Origin: Siniperca chuatsi
Lineage: Eukaryota; Chordata; Actinopteri; Centrarchiformes; Sinipercidae
Assembly (NCBI RefSeq): GCF_020085105.1
Contig: NC_058046.1
Coordinates: forward strand, 13,233,175 to 13,297,174
Reading direction: 5' to 3'
DNA length: 64,000 bases
This document shows, piece after piece, positions 12,229-24,018 of the stretch (the stretch's first letter is position 1; every line of letters starts with the position of its first letter). The notes beneath the pieces are model-generated. The model did not search any database. It saw only the letters and a program-made list of their open reading frames with translations, and was not told where the DNA came from. Both the position numbers and the translations under genes were made by a program.

Positions 12229-15200
12229 AACACATAATGGTAATGCAGATCTTATTGTGTGATCAGGAGTGGACTGTGCAGAGGATCAGATCTCATTACC
12301 AGAACAAGTTGAACACTCTGAGGAGAATCCTGGACCTCTACCAGGAGAAGGTGGAGAAGAAGAACGCTGACTGGGAGACCAGAGTCGCGGTCAGTGATGT
12401 TCATCATCTTCTGTAGCTCTCTTGTGGCACACTTTGCTCTCGCTGGTGGTAAAGCTCAACAATACAGTCAAACTCTCCGATCTCTATGTCAAACGTTGGA
12501 ATTCATTCATCAGTCATGTTGGTGCACACGTTATAGACCATATAGCTGAAACACTGAAACCGCTTTATGTATTTATATAAGTATTTCTCTCATTGCCTGG
12601 TCCTGTTTCCTGCAGGCCTTGACTGCACAGAACAAGCAGCTACTGGAGGAGCAGACTGCTGAGAGAAGGAGGAGTAAAGAGGAGGCCCTGCAGTGGCACA
12701 GAGAAAAGGTTAGACAGGTTTCATAAACTCCTATGTCTTCCTCTGAACTGGAGCACACCGATGTGGCCATATAGGAGTATAACAGGTAACTTTTTTTTAT
12801 GTCATTACATAATTATTTGACCAACTTTTGTTTCTTTTAGAGCAAAATGCTGGAACTGTTCTCCAACAGGCTGGATGCCCTGCACAGCCACCAGGCCTCC
12901 AGTGAGTCTGCATGTATTAATTTATATGTATGCCTGCAAAATCACTGACCTTTGCATATAACACCTTTATTAATTCCCTGTGACACTGAACAGCAATACA
13001 GGAGCTGCAAATGGCCAGACAGGAAGTAGGGAAGGTCCAAGAAATGTTGATGGTATCATCACAGGAGCAGCAGGAAGCCAATGAGGAAGGTGAAAGCTCA
13101 GCGAACAAAGGGCTTTCAGCACACCAACAGTCTGTGGTGGGTTGGAATTAGTTACCATGGCAGCCTGCTACTCATATCTGAGGTACATGATCTAATATTA
13201 TAAACATATCAACAAAGCAACCAACAAAAACCTTCTGAGACACCTTCTGAAGGACAATATGTGGAAAAGGTCACATCACAAAGACGGGAACAGAGTAACA
13301 ATCTGATATTACCACATCAAACATGTTTGAATTACATATTTGGATGGGAGTAGAAGTTTCAGAGGTGGATATCTCAAACATCAGCAGATAAAACAAAACT
13401 ATCTACGTGGCCTAATACCTGGTGCTACATGACAAAATAAGTTTTTGTGATTTGGGTGTACTGACTACCTTTAATGTGATTCTATGTGCAGGCCTGCAAT
13501 GAGTCAGATCAGCCACTGGAGGGGGCTAAAGCCCGTCTGGAGGAGCTGAAAGAGAGCCTGTACCAGAGGGAGAGAGAGATCACTGAGCTGCTGGAGGCAG
13601 AGAGGAGCCCTGTCCCTCCCGTCCCTCAGCCTCCCTGCAGTGTTCTGCTTCCCAACGTCATACAAAAGGTGTTGTTCAACTGTTAAACTATGAGTAAACC
13701 AACTGCTAACTGCCAGTGTATCAAATTATTTTAAATATGACATTCTCTGTTTTACGGGTGGCAGGAAATACTACATTCTGTTTTCTTAAACATCACCCTG
13801 CTTTCATGACTTGTTGTATTGATACCATATGACTGCTTTGTTTTGTTTTCTAGGCTCATGCTATCTGCAGTACAGTGGCTGAGACCAGAGCTCTTTTGGA
13901 CCAGTTGATTAAGGAGAACCGGGTCGCTCTGGTCGAAGCCAGAGACAAACTGGACCATCTACAGATGGCCAAAGACAGTAATGACAGAGAGGACAAGACC
14001 ACTGACCAAGAGGGGTTAGAGATCATGGAAAAAGATTCCAGATATAAACAATAAATGACTTCTTATAGGTTGGAATAGCCACAGCCAGTCTTAATGTAAA
14101 GGTTAAATTGAGTCAGTTTTCATATTGTCTTCATTCCTTTTCCGAAATATAACATTCATTCAAATGATTCTTTTCAGGTTAGATGAATATGAGTCAAGTT
14201 TGTCTGTACTACAAGAAACAGTGAGGGGGTACGAGGTCTCTCAATTGGCTTTGGACTGCATCAAAACCGGAGAAAGCCCTGTAATAAATGGTAAATAGAT
14301 ACCTTAAATCCCTTGAATATATGTTGCCAATGGTAAATGAATGATTATATTCACAAGCATTCAGCAGTCCTTTTTACCAGCAACTGTAATACTTGCATCT
14401 TCATGTACATCAGTCTTGCAACAACTGTATGCTTCTGTGTCTGCGCTACGTTTGGCTCACTGAGTGTAAGGTGCATCACTTATATCAGTGGTTGGAATTT
14501 CTGTTTTGCTCAGACTGTGATGCAGTCTCAGAACTGAAGGACATCTTGGGACGAGGGACAATCCGAACCACAGAGGGAGTGAAGAGTGTTGGTCAGCAAC
14601 TTCTCTTGCTGCAGGATCAGGTTGGTCAAAATCTCAGGTTAGGTCAGGCCTCAGGGGTAAAACAGAAATGATAACCTCCCAGCTGCCCTCTATTTTAAAC
14701 AAGAAACACCAGAGTGCCACTATATAACATCAGTGGTGAATTTGATGAATCCCACTTCCAACTGTATTGTTATGAGGGTAGACTTAGGGTGTGACATAAA
14801 TTACATGGGTTGATGAAGCATCATACATATTATGCCTGCAACTGTTATATAATGGTTTGGGTGCATTCAGCTGTCATATTCATTATTGTCTGTGAATCGA
14901 TACCTTGAATACATTGTAGCAAATCCATTGACTTTTCTGTAGGTCTTTAAGTTCCCAGATGCATGAAGTGAAATGTTTTGGATTATTAAGGCCTTTTAGT
15001 AAGCTATCTAGTCCAAGTAGCTACAAAAACATGTTTTACATCTATTCTTCAGTGTCATAGCTGTGTGTGTTATCATGCTCTTCTCTCAAGCTAAAGCAAG
15101 TTAAAGAAGAGAAAAAGAAAACAATTGAGAACTACACTTCAGAAAGGACAATGAGGAAGAAGTACTACAATATGGTGGAAGACATGAAAGGTACACATTA

Positions 15201-17976
15201 GCCAGCATTAAATGTTTTTGTATGAAACTGAACACCAAATAGTGAGGTTTAATGTCTTATTTTTTTTCGTAGGTAAAATCAGAGTGTTTTGTCGGATTCG
15301 ACCAGTGAGCCGAACAGAGGTTGCGCAGGGTGGAGCCATCGTTGTGGAGAAAATAGATGATTACTCTGTCACTGTGGAAACCTCTCGTGGGGCGAGGGAG
15401 TTTCAGTTTGACAAGGTGTTCAGTACTGAAGCCACTCAGGAAGACCTGTTTCATGACACCAACAGGTGTGCTTCCTAATCAGGGACCAATACAGTATATT
15501 CACAAATGTACCATACATAATAAATAACACAAATGTGTATCTTTTGATCCACCATAAATTTACAAAATAGTTTCTGATTTTAGTAGTTTATAGTACAAAT
15601 TGTATAAGTACAGTTACTTCTGTGACATAGGTCTGTAAACAAAGTACAGATGTTAAAATGCTGTCAGCTCTGCAGCTGAAGATATATTTCCTCCACAGGA
15701 TGATCCAGTCGGCTATCGATGGTTACAACGTCTGTATCTTTGCATATGGCCAGACAGGCTCAGGGAAGACCTTCACCATGGTGGGGGACAAGGAACAGAA
15801 GAACCCTGGGATCATGCCGAGATCTTTTAATGCCATATTTGACATGATACGGGAGAACAGCACCAAATTCGACTTCAAGGTAACAGATAGTATATCACCA
15901 GTGTAATTAGATCTTATTTGGGAGAAGGCAAATATCTTCTTTACTCAAATAATGAAAACCTCACATAATGTCTCTTCTCTTGTCTTCCTCGACTTCCTCC
16001 CTCTCTGTCCCTGTCCTCCTCCTCCTTCCTTTGCTTCTTCATCCTTTTACGTCAGGTTTCAGCCTATATGCTGGAGCTGTACAATGACAGGCTGCAGGAC
16101 CTCTTTGTGAGCCTGGCTGGTGAGGCCCATCCACAGCCCCAGTCCCATGGCCAGGCCAGGAGGGTCGAGATCAAGAGGAACAGAAAGGGGGTTGTGTTCG
16201 CCCAAGGAGCAGAGACAAAGGAGGCTTCCAGTGCCCAGGAGCTCTATGCTCTGTTCCAGCAGGCCTGCGCCAACCGACACATCTCTGCCACCAGTGAGTT
16301 CTCTATACCATGCCATGCCGCCCAGTTCAAACAGGGTCCTGCTAAATGGTTTGGATTAATCGTATTAGTTACAGTCAGTGTGAGGGGGCGGCAGCTCGGT
16401 ACATCATTACTGGATTGGGCGGTGAGTGACACCGGTGGTGAGCAGCCAAACTCTGAATCAGCATACTGTAGGAAGAGGAGCAACATTGTTTTACAGATGC
16501 ACACAGGTCATCAGAGTCCTTACAGGATGCTCCTAATGTTGTAGTAATAGGGAGCTGGAGCTACTAAGAACTACAGAATTATTAATACCAATTACAAATA
16601 CAGTGTATTGACAGTGGATACTGACAAATTTCCTAAAAGCTCACACACTTCGATTCTTTCAGGTACTATGGAACGAAGGATGGTACAAAATAATAAAGAA
16701 CAGAACTGTGATCACATTATTTAATAATGTTTTTATTAATAATTATACAATTTTTTCTCCTCTAATCATAAACTACTTGACTAGAAACAATTAGTCGGTC
16801 AGTCATTTAATCAAGAAAAAAAAAGCCAAATATTCTCAGATTTGAGGATTTGCTGCTTTTATCTGTTTTATATGTTTCTAAATTGAATGATTTGGGATTT
16901 TTGACTTTTGGTCAGACAAAACAAGCAATCTGAAAATCCACTCAGGGCCTTTTTTGTGGTACATGTGTCCCAAGAGATGAATGTGGAGAGTTCCCGCTCC
17001 CATCTCATCGTTGGCATTATGGTGGAGAGCAGGAATCTGACCAATGGGAATGTGAGCGCCGGGAAGCTGAGCCTTGTGGACCTGGCAGGCAGTGAGAGAG
17101 CAGCCAAGACTGGCGCCAAGGACGACCAGCTAAAGGTTTGCTCAAATTTTATGTTGTGATTGGTCCATGAAGTGATTGTAAGGATGACTGAAAGAATCAG
17201 ATATTTCTCATGGCATCTTTAAGTTCCCCTCTCCCCTCCTCTCCTCCCCTGCGCAGGAGGCTAACTCCATTAACAAGTCTCTGAGTGCCCTGGGTGATGT
17301 GATCTCAGCCCTGTCTGCTGAACTGCCCCATGTGCCATACAGGAATAGCAAGCTGACACAGGTAATGATAAAAAGCAGTATACTTTGAATTCAAACTTTG
17401 TTGACCTCAGACACAAATTATAAAAAGTAAAGCAATGAACAATAAGCTGCTTATGATTTCTTATGTGTGGTCATGGACTGTAATGTAGGTCAGCCAAATG
17501 TGACCGGTGCTTTTAATCTCCCTCAGGTGATGCAGGACTCCCTGGGTGGAAATGCCAAAACCCTCATGATTGTTAACATCTCTCCTTCAGAATGCAACCT
17601 CGATGAGACGCTCACATCTCTCATGTAAGACACAAAGAGAGAGATTAATCTTTTCATTTACTTGAATGCTAACAAACTCCCAAATAAACCATGAACTCCC
17701 TGAACCTTCCAGTTATGCAACAAGAGTGAAGGCCATAACCAACCATGCTCAGAGAAATGTGGAAAGCAAAGAGATCGCCCAGCTAAAAGAGGTGTGTGTC
17801 ACCATAATTTTGTTACGGCCAGTAGTGCCAAAACATGAATGTAGTTATATGTAGAATAAAACAAAAATAATTTTTGACACTAACTAACCTATCCTGTTTT
17901 CTTTTTCCATTTCTTTTTCTAATAGGTGATCATGAAGCTGAGGTCAGGACAGATAGTGGAAGAAGAGGACATTTGA
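8623..17976 (+). CDS. kinesin-14 with C-terminal motor, KCBP/kinesin-C-like
   Basis: Predicted minus-end-directed microtubule motor, 895 aa in 21 coding exons: 8623-8725, 9490-9678, 11563-11681, 12061-12153, 12267-12389, 12616-12708, 12841-12901, 12994-13136, 13492-13668, 13854-14014, 14178-14290, 14514-14620, 15091-15190, 15273-15465, 15699-15879, 16056-16293, 16975-17135, 17257-17361, 17527-17624, 17713-17791, 17926-17976. Phases close throughout. A polar N-terminus (about 1-140) is followed by a coiled-coil stalk (about 145-527) and the motor (528-880). The motor start [13 protein letters not shown] is the kinesin-14 neck-motor junction; the P-loop GQTGSGKT is at 609-616, switch I SSRSH at 737-741 and switch II DLAGSE at 767-772. 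[16 protein letters not shown] and [10 protein letters not shown] resemble KCBP-type motors more than KIFC1/2/3. The tail ends in an acidic EEED. No MyTH4 or FERM domain is seen, unlike plant KCBP. The exon 8 donor (GTGGGT at 13137) was chosen to keep the frame and is the least certain junction. Head to head with anxa1. Confidence 0.88.
10041..10107 (+). repeat. duplicated G-rich motif
   Basis: The word GGGGAGGGGATGGGAATGT occurs twice about 47 bases apart in intron 2 of the kinesin gene. The second copy is preceded by extra Gs and could give four G-runs. Confidence 0.7.
10565..10985. repeat. interspersed repeat in kinesin intron 2
   Basis: It begins 'caaggtcaaatttatttata', continues with 'gtgcactttaaaaacaaacc' and 'aaagtgctttacagcaaaca', and ends with a stretch resembling other dispersed fish repeats. 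A related fragment ('aagtcaaactttatttttgt') occurs at 44547-44566. Family and ends are not established. The rest of the 9679-11562 intron shows only AT-rich sequence. Confidence 0.45.
11329..11403. repeat. (GT)n microsatellite
   Basis: An almost perfect TG dinucleotide run lies in kinesin intron 2, with TTTG and TATG interruptions near the right end. Confidence 0.97.
12181..12224. repeat. (AG)n microsatellite beside a splice donor
   Basis: 22 AG units begin only 28 bases after the end of kinesin coding exon 4 (12153), in the short 113-base intron before exon 5. Confidence 0.97.
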
Positions 17977-18150
17977 ACTGTACTCTATTGCAAGTTGTGT
18001 ACAATAGTGGAGTAAAGTGTAAACTGGGATTGTTTGGACCATTTCTTGAGTGGCCTATCTTGTAAGCATTGTTTAAGCTGTATGTGCTTATTTATCAGCA
18101 TATATTTTAAGTAATTTAAATATTTAATTTTGTCACAAGGAGGGATGGGC

Positions 18151-18900
18151 AGTGGTGGAAGAAGTATTCAGATCCTAAAGTAAAAGTAGCAATACCACAC
18201 TGTGAATATGCTCCACTACAAGTAAAAGTCCTGCATACAAAACCTTACTTAAGTAAAAGTATGCAAGTATTATCAGAAAAAAATTATTTTATTTTAAAGG
18301 TAAAATGAATCATTATATAGAAAAATGGTCCCTGTCAGTGTTTTACTATTATATATGATGTTTTTGGATTAATTTTACTGCTGCATTAATAAGTATGTTG
18401 CATATTACTGCTGTAGTTGTTTAAGGTTGAGCTAATTTTAACCACTCTCTATACTGTAGGGTAATTTAATCTAAAGCAATGCATCAAATTCTATAAGATC
18501 ATCATATGTTTGTAGTGTCACTGTCCTATGAGAACCACATATCTCTAAAAAGTCAACTTTTCATCAGCATTGTCACAGCTTTGTGACAATGCATTTTCCA
18601 GCTGATCCAAGGAGGGTTTTGAAAAGTTTATTTAGCTTAAGAAGTAAGATAATTTTCTCAACTCATAACGAAACACGCAATCCTTCAGTTTATCAGAAAC
18701 ATTCTGATTCAAAATCACCACATTTGGAGATACATGGTTTACACTGGACAGGAAGGGTATGAAAAATTGTAATCTGAAAAGTAACTAAAGCTGTCAGACA
18801 AATACAGTGGAGTAAAAAGTAAAATACTCAAGTAAAGTACAAGTACCTTTGTACTTAAGTACAGTACTTGAGTAAATATACTTAGTAATACTATATTTCC
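18151..18900. mobile_element. AAGTA-rich MITE, copy 2 (probable non-autonomous hAT-like)
   Basis: The left end 'cagtggtggaagaagtattc' looks like the terminal inverted repeat of a common fish element. The body has 'gtaaaagtagcaataccaca', and the right part has 'gtacttaagtacagtacttg' followed by 'agtaaatatacttagtaata'. The same blocks occur in copy 1 at 166-955. The right terminus is degenerate. Confidence 0.65.
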
Positions 18901-19989
18901 CCAATAGGAATGGGGGACATCACTATAGGGGCACAGACAGTTGCATTCAGGGGATTGCGTGCAGTTTGTTAATGGGCGCTGCCTGCCAGGCTCTTTAGAA
19001 TGAGGCCCCCACAATACAGGGCCCCCCCACGTGTAACTGAAGAAGCAAATAGGAAGTCAATTGGTCATTCAGTTTGTACTCCTATTGTATGTGGGAGAAG
19101 GCAACAAGTTTGTAGCCCATTAGAGCTTGAGTTAAGTCTCCAGGGCCCATGACCTGTTCCTATAGTGTTACGGGGTCATATCCCATGGCTGGGAAAGGCC
19201 CTGTCCTGTGGTTGTTGTTTTCTTTTTTCAGAAGGACAATGGGTTTACTAAAATCAGAGCTTTATGACAGAAGGTTGAGGCAAACGAAGATGGGGAAGAC
19301 TTTAAAAGTATAAGAGTTAGCAGGGGAAAAAAGCAGATTTTTGTAATTTGTAGGCGTTAATGCAAATTCAAATGAAGCAGGCCTCCAAGGTTTTCTTTCC
19401 CTTCAAATGTTTATACTGTACTGTTTCATATATATGACTATGTGGAGAAGCAATAATTTTGCTGGAGAGTTATGGAGAGATTTATTCTGGTGTTTATTGG
19501 CTTGTTTTGTGTCTTACTCTAGGTGTTGGCCCAGACTAAAACGGTCAGAGCAGAGTTGAGGCTTCAAACAGAAATTGTTTGAGCGAGGGGGGCATGTCAG
19601 CACTGACGGGGGATAACAGCTTCTATAAGTAAACTGTCTTTTGTCTGCAATTGGGCCCAATCTTTTGTTGTTGTTCAGCATTTTTAATCTATACTGCGGA
19701 CCCCACAAGTGCTTCTCTTTGTTATGCCACATTAGAGCCATGATTCCTAGCGTTGCGTGCTGTGTTTTATTGGCTGCTTTAGATCAGAGGCCACTCAGCA
19801 CATGTTCCTTGTGATTTGTTATTCTTTAATGACGACCATAGTTTAAATCATACTAGACTAGACTAGAACAAAGTGAGAGACAAAGAATCATTTTTTAAAA
19901 GGAAAGAAAAAAACTATGAATATCTGACAGTTATGATAGCATGCAAAAAATTCCAGGGATTTCAAAATAACTTTCAAGAAATTTGTGTA

Positions 19990-20515
19990 ACAAGACTAAG
20001 AGTGTACAGCCATGCTAGCAGTACTGTGAGGCTGTACTTTGAGCTAAATGCTAACATCAGCATGCAAAAATTCTCACAATGACAATGCTAACATGCTCAA
20101 GTTAAGCAGATATAATCTTCATCTTAGCTTAGCATGTTACCATGCTAACATTTGCTAATTAGCAATAAACACAAAGTACTGCTGAGGCTGATGGGAATGT
20201 CACTAGTTTTGTTGGTATAAATCAAAGAAAGTGAAATTTTGACCTGATGATGGCGCAACATGAAAAGTCAAGGAATCACCAAAGTGATTACAATTTTGGT
20301 GTTGAGACAAAAGTGAGACATTTCACTCAAAACCACAAATGTGAACCTGTTGATGGTGCTAGAAGAAAAGTCAGAGTATCACCAAAGTCATTCCATGAAT
20401 GTCTGTACAAAATTTCATGGCAATCCATTTAATAGTTGTTGAGTTATTTTAGTCTGGGCAAAAGACGTGGACCGACCTACACCCCAACATTGCCATGGCA
20501 TGGCTAAAAACATGT
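19990..20515 (+). repeat. GCTAACATGC-rich dispersed element, copy 1
   Basis: It shares an ordered set of blocks with three other places in the window: 'gctaaatgctaac' with 'agcatgc', 'cacaatgacaatgctaacat', 'acacaaagta' with 'gctgatgggaatgtca', 'aaatttcatggcaatccat', and a closing 'tggaccgac' with 'atggctaaaaa'. No protein is encoded. Confidence 0.7.
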
Positions 20516-20589
20516 CCATTCTACTAAAGTGAATATTTATTTACTTTAATGTAGCAACCACTGAACTAGTATTCTCTGCAGTGGTGTAA

Positions 20590-21065
20590 ACACAGAAATA
20601 ATAACTGATTTTACTCACAAATCAACCAAAATGTTGGTACCAAAAATGTTTAAAGATCTCCTTTAGACATGTTTTAAAATGACATCTACTCCTTCTACCT
20701 CACTGAAAAATCCAAAATATGGCAAACTGAATATGCAAATAGTGTTCTGTTCATTTCAAATGTTTAACTGCTGGACACAAGATGTCTCCTACTTTACTGT
20801 AAAGTCCATTCTCAGTGTTTGTGCGCTGGAGGGTTCAAGGATTTAAACATCACACTTGTGTAAGATGCATATTGAACCATGATTGGCTTCCAAACTAGTT
20901 GTGATGTCACAAATCCTGCTCGTATGTCCATGTTAAACTGAGATTTTACATGAGCACAGAGAAACTTGAATGGGAAAACAGCCTTCTAGTGTCAAACTCA
21001 GCACAGTCATCATTCTGAACATCCAACTGAAGTAACAAGACACATTTTCGAGTGGAAGGGGACTT
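20590..21065. repeat. possible interspersed repeat
   Basis: It contains phrases typical of dispersed fish DNA, such as 'gttgtgatgtcacaaatcct' and 'gtgctggagggttcaaggat'-like text, ending in 'gggactttaa'. No second copy was found in this window, so the assignment rests on resemblance only. Confidence 0.3.
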
Positions 21066-22325
21066 TAAATTTTACTCTCTTTAATATAATTCCTGGGTGT
21101 CCTAGAGGTTAGTTAAATACTATGGCCACAAGGTTGCCAGTTTGAATCCCTGGGACAGACATAACCTCCTATTGTTCAAGTGTAACAACTCAATGACCAA
21201 CAATAGAAGACAGTGTCTGCAAAATGCAGTTTACAGGTAGGACTCTGATGGAAAAGATCACCAGCCCTCAGTAGACATTCCCTGGATAGACAGAAGTTTA
21301 AAAGAGATAATACTGTCATGAACATGACTTTCAAACTTTCCATTTAAAGATGAAGTTCCCCTAAGTAATTCAACTTTTTGTTCATACGCATACTACTATG
21401 CTTCTTTACATTTTTATAAAATTACAAATTGCCTGATTTCACACTTCACTTTATGTCCCTCAAAGATGTCTGGGACTGTATCTAATCTGAGTGTGTGGGA
21501 GGTCACAGTACTGATGGGTGAGGAGGAGGATGTTCAAAAAGACGTGGAACTTGTATGTCTTAATATATATTTTTGCGTCATTCCTAAGAGAGCCACTGGA
21601 GGAGACTTTTGGAGATGGGAACAGTGTTTGCCTCAAAGCTACAATAAAAGAGGAAGAGGAGCTAGGGAAGGGGGATAAGGACAGGAACAAGGCAAGGACA
21701 TGATGGGGGATGAGAAGATGAAAGGAATCTAACTGATGGGGAGGAGATAAAAGAAAAGTTGAAGTGAGGAGAAGGAGAAGAGGGCCGACGAGAGTGAGGA
21801 TGAACCCTGCGTGAACACAGTTTGAGGCCTGAAGCGCTGATCACCAATCTGAAAAACCCTCTCTCTCCCTCCCTCAGTGTTTAACTGTAACTAATAACTT
21901 TAGATAAAGGCTTTTAATGAGGGGCTGTTTTCAAGCTAGTTTAATTTTTAATGTGGTGGGACAGGAAGGCAGAGGGACTCTACCCTTTCGAAATACAGGC
22001 ACAGAAGCACTTTGAATGACTCTCGATTGTCATAAATATTGTGATCAGAACAAACATGAAGCTAGTTCATATTCAGTGCTATTTCTAGCTATTTTTTTAA
22101 ATCAAAACACATTTGAACATACAGTATATTTCCCTTTTGTTGTTCATGTGTATACTTGACCACATTTGCCAAAACAGAAACTCCAGTCTGTGAACAATAA
22201 TGAGAGGCACTGTATCTCAGTGGCAATATTAAGGTTAGCCAAATATGGTGGCTAATGATAATAATAATTTGTGTTGTGATGTTCCAAAACATCCACACGG
22301 AGCATCATTTGGATTTTTTGATGGT

Positions 22326-23984
22326 CTAAAACCTTGAGGAGATGGTAATCCTGTATGGACGTGGTTTCATAGTCAGACCAAAATCGGTGCTGAGATCCAG
22401 ATCCTGCCCTGGAACATTTTCGATTCGCAGCCCGTGGAGCAGCGTGGTGAGAAAGACAAACATCTCCAAACGTGCAAATCCATCACCAAGACAGCGTCTC
22501 TTCCCCATGCCGAAGATGAGAACCTTCTCCGTCAGCTCCTTGTTGAGGAGTCCCAAGGAACCCAGGAAGCGTTCAGGGCGAAATGTGTCCGGGTCACCCC
22601 AAAGATCACTGGGACATAGTGAAAAAAATTAAGATCAATAAATAATAATAAAACAGAAAAACACATTCTTATCAGCTGAAAAGAAGATGTTGAAAGAGAC
22701 GTTTCACTCTGTACTGAACAGAGTACAGAGTGATCTTGCTTGTGACTACTCACATGTCATGATTGACTTGATACTGGTTAATGAAGACACATGTATCTTT
22801 GGGAATGAAATATCCATTCAGGGTGATGTTTCTCGTGGTACTGAAGGGGAGAAAAGGTTTTAATAACAATGCATACAACTGTAAATGTGAATGACTGTAG
22901 ACAAAACCACTGTCTTACCAGTGAGGAATGGTAAAAGGGACATATGAAGCATGACGAAACACTTCATATATGAACGCCTCCGTGTAAGGCATCTTGGGCT
23001 TATCTGCAAACCTGGGCAGTCTGGCTGTGCCAATGTGCTCGTCTACAAAAGAAACAAAATCCATCAAAACCCATTAGAAAAGTATGGAAAACTGGGGAGC
23101 TGTTTTACAATTCCAAAGTCAGGGTTTTCTGTGATCTGTACAAATCTTAAATTTAGGTGCTCTTTTGTGCCACTGAGACTGAATCTGCAGCTCAGTTTTT
23201 GGGCTGTAGAATGTGGCTCAAGAGAGCTCCTCCTTTGAAGGACCTGCAATACATAAATTTGTAAAGTCAAACATTTCGATTTTTTTAACAGGAAGTTGCC
23301 CCAAATGGCTGACAAAAGAGCAATGGTAAAGTAGGGCTCCATATTCCATGATAGCTGATAACTTTTATGAAACTATGAGGACCTGTGATTAACATGCCCA
23401 GGCTACTTACAAGCACAAACACTGATATGTTTCCAGACTTTCTAAGTTTACTCAGCTCATGGGGTCTTGCAATACAGACTTTGAAGGGCACAGCCCCTGA
23501 ACTGGGATGCAAGTTACGTCAGTGTTTGGCTAGTAGAACCCTTGAAGGTGGGGTCTGCAATGACATCAAATCACCCTTTAGCTATTTAAATTTTTATATA
23601 TAATTAAATCATGATCACTTCAAAACAACTGAAAGGTTCCCTGTCTGTCTTTTGAGTTTGTAACATTGCATGCACATGTACTTCACAAATTACCACAATG
23701 ACATAAACTAACTAAAAATGTTGCTCTCACTCATTCACTAATAAGGTTTCCAGTAAAGTGGTGAGCCCACTGTGAGCAGTATAATAAAAGCTTCTCAATC
23801 AATTAATTGTGTTAATTTAAAATTAATTGAAGTGACGAGTAAGGGAAGAATGTCAAACTATGTGCGTTCAGTGCCTTGCGTGTTACCGCCTTTGTGTCGG
23901 TCTGGAAAAACTCTCTAACCTTTCTTTCTTTCTCTGGCTGTTTGGGCCGCCCTCTCTCGTTCTGAATCATCCTGTCTCCTCTTA

Positions 23985-24018
<34 letters not shown>

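Larger units (their letters stand above)
17977..22325. other. intergenic region between convergent kinesin and cyp1d1
   Basis: No convincing coding exon is seen in this 4.3 kb. It carries a MITE (18151-18900), a GCTAACATGC-type repeat (19990-20515) and a further probable repeat (20590-21065). The remainder is AT-rich with a purine-rich stretch at about 21640-21790. No clear AATAAA was found for the kinesin transcript. Confidence 0.6.

Noticed and set aside
13090-13136. Alternative donor at 13090 for kinesin exon 8 (GTGAAA)
   Set aside because: It would leave phase 1, while the next exon must be entered in phase 0; the GTGGGT donor at 13137 keeps the frame.
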